Source: Gammaproteobacteria bacterium (GTDB lineage: Bacteria; Pseudomonadota; Gammaproteobacteria; Steroidobacterales; Woeseiaceae). From it: a stretch of DNA of 7,893 bases. Under the pieces are notes generated by a model, which worked only from the letters and a program-made list of their open reading frames with translations, had not been told where the DNA came from and made no database searches. Both the position numbers and the translations under genes were made by a program. The stretch spans positions 1 through 7,893 of the forward strand of contig DAOWGY010000062.1 in NCBI GenBank assembly GCA_030641695.1. The letters are read 5' to 3'. Positions 5,219-7,893 of the stretch are shown one piece after another. The stretch's first letter is position 1, and each line of letters starts with the position of its first letter.

Positions 5219-7893
5219 ATGCCCAAGCGCTCAGACATCGACAGCGTCCTGATTATCGGGGCTGGTCCGATCATCATCGGCCAGGCCTGCGAATTCGATT
5301 ATTCGGGGGCACAGGCCTGCAAGGCACTCAAGGAGGAGGGCTACCGCGTTGTCCTCGTCAACTCCAACCCGGCGACGATCATGACCGATCCGGAGATGGC
5401 CGATGCCATCTATATCGAGCCGGTTCACTGGTCTGCCGTGGAGCGCATTATCGCCAAAGAGCGCCCGGATGCGCTGCTGCCGACGATGGGAGGCCAGACA
5501 GCTCTGAATTGTGCGCTGGACCTGGCCCGCGAGGGTGTGCTCGAGAAGTACGACGTGGAGTTGATCGCCGCCTCACGCGAAGCGATCGATATGGCCGAGG
5601 ACCGCGAGCTGTTTCGCCAGGCGATGACCGATATTGGGCTCGAGGTACCGCAGGCGGAAATAGCGCATTCGCTCGACGAGGCGCTCGAAAAGCAGGAGGC
5701 AGTCGGTTTTCCCACGATTATCCGGCCGTCCTTCACGCTCGGCGGCAGCGGCGGTGGCATCGCCTACAATCGCGAGGAATTCGAGCGCATCGTGTCACAC
5801 GGTCTCGAAATGTCGCCGACCACCGAGGTCTTGCTTGAAGAGCCGGCGAACGGTTGGAAAGAATTTGAAATGGAGGTCGTGCGTGACAGGAACGACAACT
5901 GCATCATTGTCTGCTCGATCGAAAACCTCGACCCGATGGGCGTCCACACGGGTGATTCGATCACGGTTGCGCCCGCGCAGACCCTGACGGACAAGGAATA
6001 TCAGCGCTTGCGTGATGCGTCGATCGACGTCTTGCGCAAGATCGGTGTCGATACCGGTGGCTCCAATGTTCAGTTCGCAGTGAATCCGGAGGATGGCCGG
6101 GTCCTCGTTATCGAGATGAATCCGCGCGTGTCCCGTTCCTCGGCGCTGGCATCGAAAGCCACAGGATTTCCCATCGCGAAGGTCGCCGCGAAGCTCGCGG
6201 TTGGCTACACCCTGGATGAGCTCAGGAACGACATTACGGGCGGCGCGACGCCGGTGTCGTTCGAGCCCACCATCGACTACGTCGTCACCAAGATTCCTCG
6301 CTTTACCTTCGAGAAATTCCCGGGCACGAACGACCGACTGACGACACAGATGAAGTCGGTGGGCGAGGTCATGGCGATCGGGCGCACCTTCCAGGAGTCG
6401 TTGCAGAAAGCCTTGCGCGGCCTGGAGATCGGTATCACGGGCCTCAATGAGTTGTTCACTACGATCGTGACGGAGGCTGACCGCGATCGCTTGCGCCACG
6501 AGCTACAGATTCCCGGCGCCGATCGTTTGCGATACGTTGCAGATGCGCTGCGTAATGACTTTTCGCTCGATCATGTCGCCGAGATAACCGGCATCGATCC
6601 ATGGTTCCTGGCGCAGATCAACGACCTGGTTGAGGCGGAAAAAGCCTTGCGAGGCAAGAAGCTGGCCGTGCTGACTGCGGAGGTGACGCGTTCGCTCAAG
6701 CGCAAGGGCTTCTCAGATGCGAGGATTGCCGAGTTGCTCAGGGTCGACGAAAAGGCCGTACGGCGCAGGCGACTCGAATTGAAAATTCGGCCCGTATTCA
6801 AGCGTGTTGATACCTGCGCCGCCGAATTCGCGACGACGACCGCCTACCTGTATTCGACCTACGAGGAAGAGTGCGAAGCCGAACCTACCGATCAGCCGAA
6901 GATCATGATTCTCGGTGGCGGTCCGAATCGCATTGGGCAGGGGATCGAATTCGATTACTGCTGCGTACACGCGGCGCTGGCACTAAAAGAGTCGGGCTAC
7001 GAAACGATCATGGTCAATTGCAATCCGGAGACCGTTTCGACTGACTATGACACCTCGGATCGGCTGTATTTCGAGTCCCTGACGTTCGAGGACGTCATGG
7101 AAATAATCGACAAGGAAAAGCCGAAGGGCGTCATCGTGCAGTACGGCGGCCAGACGCCCCTGAATCTCGCGCGGGAACTCGAAGCGGCCGGTGCGCCGAT
7201 TATCGGCACCTCGCCCGACTCAATCGACCTGGCCGAAGATCGCGAGCGTTTTCAGCAGTTGGTCGAGTCGCTTGCGCTGAAACAACCGCCGAACTGCACT
7301 GCACGCAGCAAGGAAGAGGCGCTGGAGATGAGCGCCGACGTCGGTTTTCCGCTCATCGTCAGGCCGTCCTACGTACTCGGCGGCAGGGCAATGGAAGTCG
7401 TGCATAGCCAAGAAGACCTGGCGGTCTATATGGACGCGGCGATCCAGGTGTCCAATGACAGCCCGGTGCTGCTGGACCGCTTCCTCGATCTCGCGACCGA
7501 GGTCGACGTCGACTGCGTGTGCGACGGTGAACGGGTGCTCATTGGCGGTGTGATGGAGCACATTGAACAGGCCGGTGTGCATTCAGGCGACTCCGGTTGT
7601 TCGCTGCCACCGTTCAGTTTGTCGCAGGAATTGCAGCAGGAACTACAGGATCAAGTCGTAGAATTGGCCAAGGGCCTGAATGTGGTGGGCCTGATGAACA
7701 CGCAGTTCGCGATTCAGAACAAAATCGTCTACCTGCTCGAAGTAAACCCGCGGGCTTCGCGCACGGTGCCGTTCGTGTCCAAGGCGACCGGTATTCCACT
7801 GGCCAAAATTGCCGCAAAAGTCATGGTTGGTGATTCGCTGTCGAAGCAGGGCTTTGTGATCCAACGCAAACCGAAGTATTTCTCGGTCAAGGA
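5219..7893 (+). CDS. carB: Carbamoyl-phosphate synthetase large subunit (CarB), 3' end missing
   Basis: Synthetase subunit that makes carbamoyl phosphate from bicarbonate, two ATP and ammonia supplied by CarA. The frame is open from ATG 5219 to the window end, giving 891 codons plus two bases, with no stop or frameshift. Numbering matches E. coli (1073 residues) throughout. The carboxyphosphate ATP-grasp half (1-402) has R129, R169, E215, Q285, E299 and N301. The oligomerisation domain spans about 403-552. The carbamoyl-phosphate ATP-grasp half has R675, R715, E761, Q829, E841 and N843. Repeated signatures such as FTLGGSGGG and YVLGGRAME mark the internal duplication. About 180 residues are cut off, including the C-terminal allosteric domain that binds UMP and ornithine, so effector control cannot be judged. 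The start gives the canonical MPKRSDIDSV; an in-frame TAG at 5204 excludes a longer form. No clear ribosome-binding site precedes it. Confidence 0.99.
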   Translation, partial: MPKRSDIDSVLIIGAGPIIIGQACEFDYSGAQACKALKEEGYRVVLVNSNPATIMTDPEMADAIYIEPVHWSAVERIIAKERPDALLPTMGGQTALNCALDLAREGVLEKYDVELIAASREAIDMAEDRELFRQAMTDIGLEVPQAEIAHSLDEALEKQEAVGFPTIIRPSFTLGGSGGGIAYNREEFERIVSHGLEMSPTTEVLLEEPANGWKEFEMEVVRDRNDNCIIVCSIENLDPMGVHTGDSITVAPAQTLTDKEYQRLRDASIDVLRKIGVDTGGSNVQFAVNPEDGRVLVIEMNPRVSRSSALASKATGFPIAKVAAKLAVGYTLDELRNDITGGATPVSFEPTIDYVVTKIPRFTFEKFPGTNDRLTTQMKSVGEVMAIGRTFQESLQKALRGLEIGITGLNELFTTIVTEADRDRLRHELQIPGADRLRYVADALRNDFSLDHVAEITGIDPWFLAQINDLVEAEKALRGKKLAVLTAEVTRSLKRKGFSDARIAELLRVDEKAVRRRRLELKIRPVFKRVDTCAAEFATTTAYLYSTYEEECEAEPTDQPKIMILGGGPNRIGQGIEFDYCCVHAALALKESGYETIMVNCNPETVSTDYDTSDRLYFESLTFEDVMEIIDKEKPKGVIVQYGGQTPLNLARELEAAGAPIIGTSPDSIDLAEDRERFQQLVESLALKQPPNCTARSKEEALEMSADVGFPLIVRPSYVLGGRAMEVVHSQEDLAVYMDAAIQVSNDSPVLLDRFLDLATEVDVDCVCDGERVLIGGVMEHIEQAGVHSGDSGCSLPPFSLSQELQQELQDQVVELAKGLNVVGLMNTQFAIQNKIVYLLEVNPRASRTVPFVSKATGIPLAKIAAKVMVGDSLSKQGFVIQRKPKYFSVK

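Noticed and set aside
5795..6499. Minus-strand frame of 234 codons opposite carB
   Set aside because: The plus strand encodes CarB with E. coli numbering intact across the whole stretch, so the reverse frame is a compositional shadow.

Overview
The window is a continuous, all-plus-strand stretch of housekeeping genes in the order dnaK (5' end missing), dnaJ, dapB, carA, carB (3' end missing). The DNA is moderately GC-rich, and every protein reads as a gammaproteobacterial-type ortholog. CarB keeps the E. coli residue numbering over 891 codons. The visible DnaK keeps it at the sites checked, and DnaJ has the E. coli length. The gene order is the one I associate with Pseudomonas and related Gammaproteobacteria. 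Divergence in dapB and the base composition argue against a close enteric relative. I would call it a non-enteric gammaproteobacterium without naming a genus.

Layout: positions 1-1858 encode DnaK from about residue 22 to its C-terminal tail. A 62-nt gap follows and holds a perfect GC-rich stem-loop made of two copies of an 8-bp palindrome. DnaJ (1921-3051) is complete and carries all four zinc-binding repeats. DapB (3041-3793, TTG start) overlaps the end of dnaJ. A 205-nt gap (3794-3998) then holds two consecutive stem-loops, the second with terminator character, and separates the chaperone/dapB block from carAB. CarA (3999-5156, TTG start) and CarB (from 5219, ATG start) are separated by 62 nt that are only about 24% GC.

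How the genes work together: DnaK and DnaJ form the Hsp70 chaperone pair. DapB makes tetrahydrodipicolinate for lysine and peptidoglycan diaminopimelate. CarA and CarB are the glutaminase and synthetase subunits of carbamoyl-phosphate synthetase, which feeds arginine and pyrimidine synthesis.

No mobile element, tRNA, rRNA, CRISPR array or undescribed system is visible. The points worth a second look are small: unusual start codons, a divergent DapB, and the three structured or compositionally odd intergenic regions.
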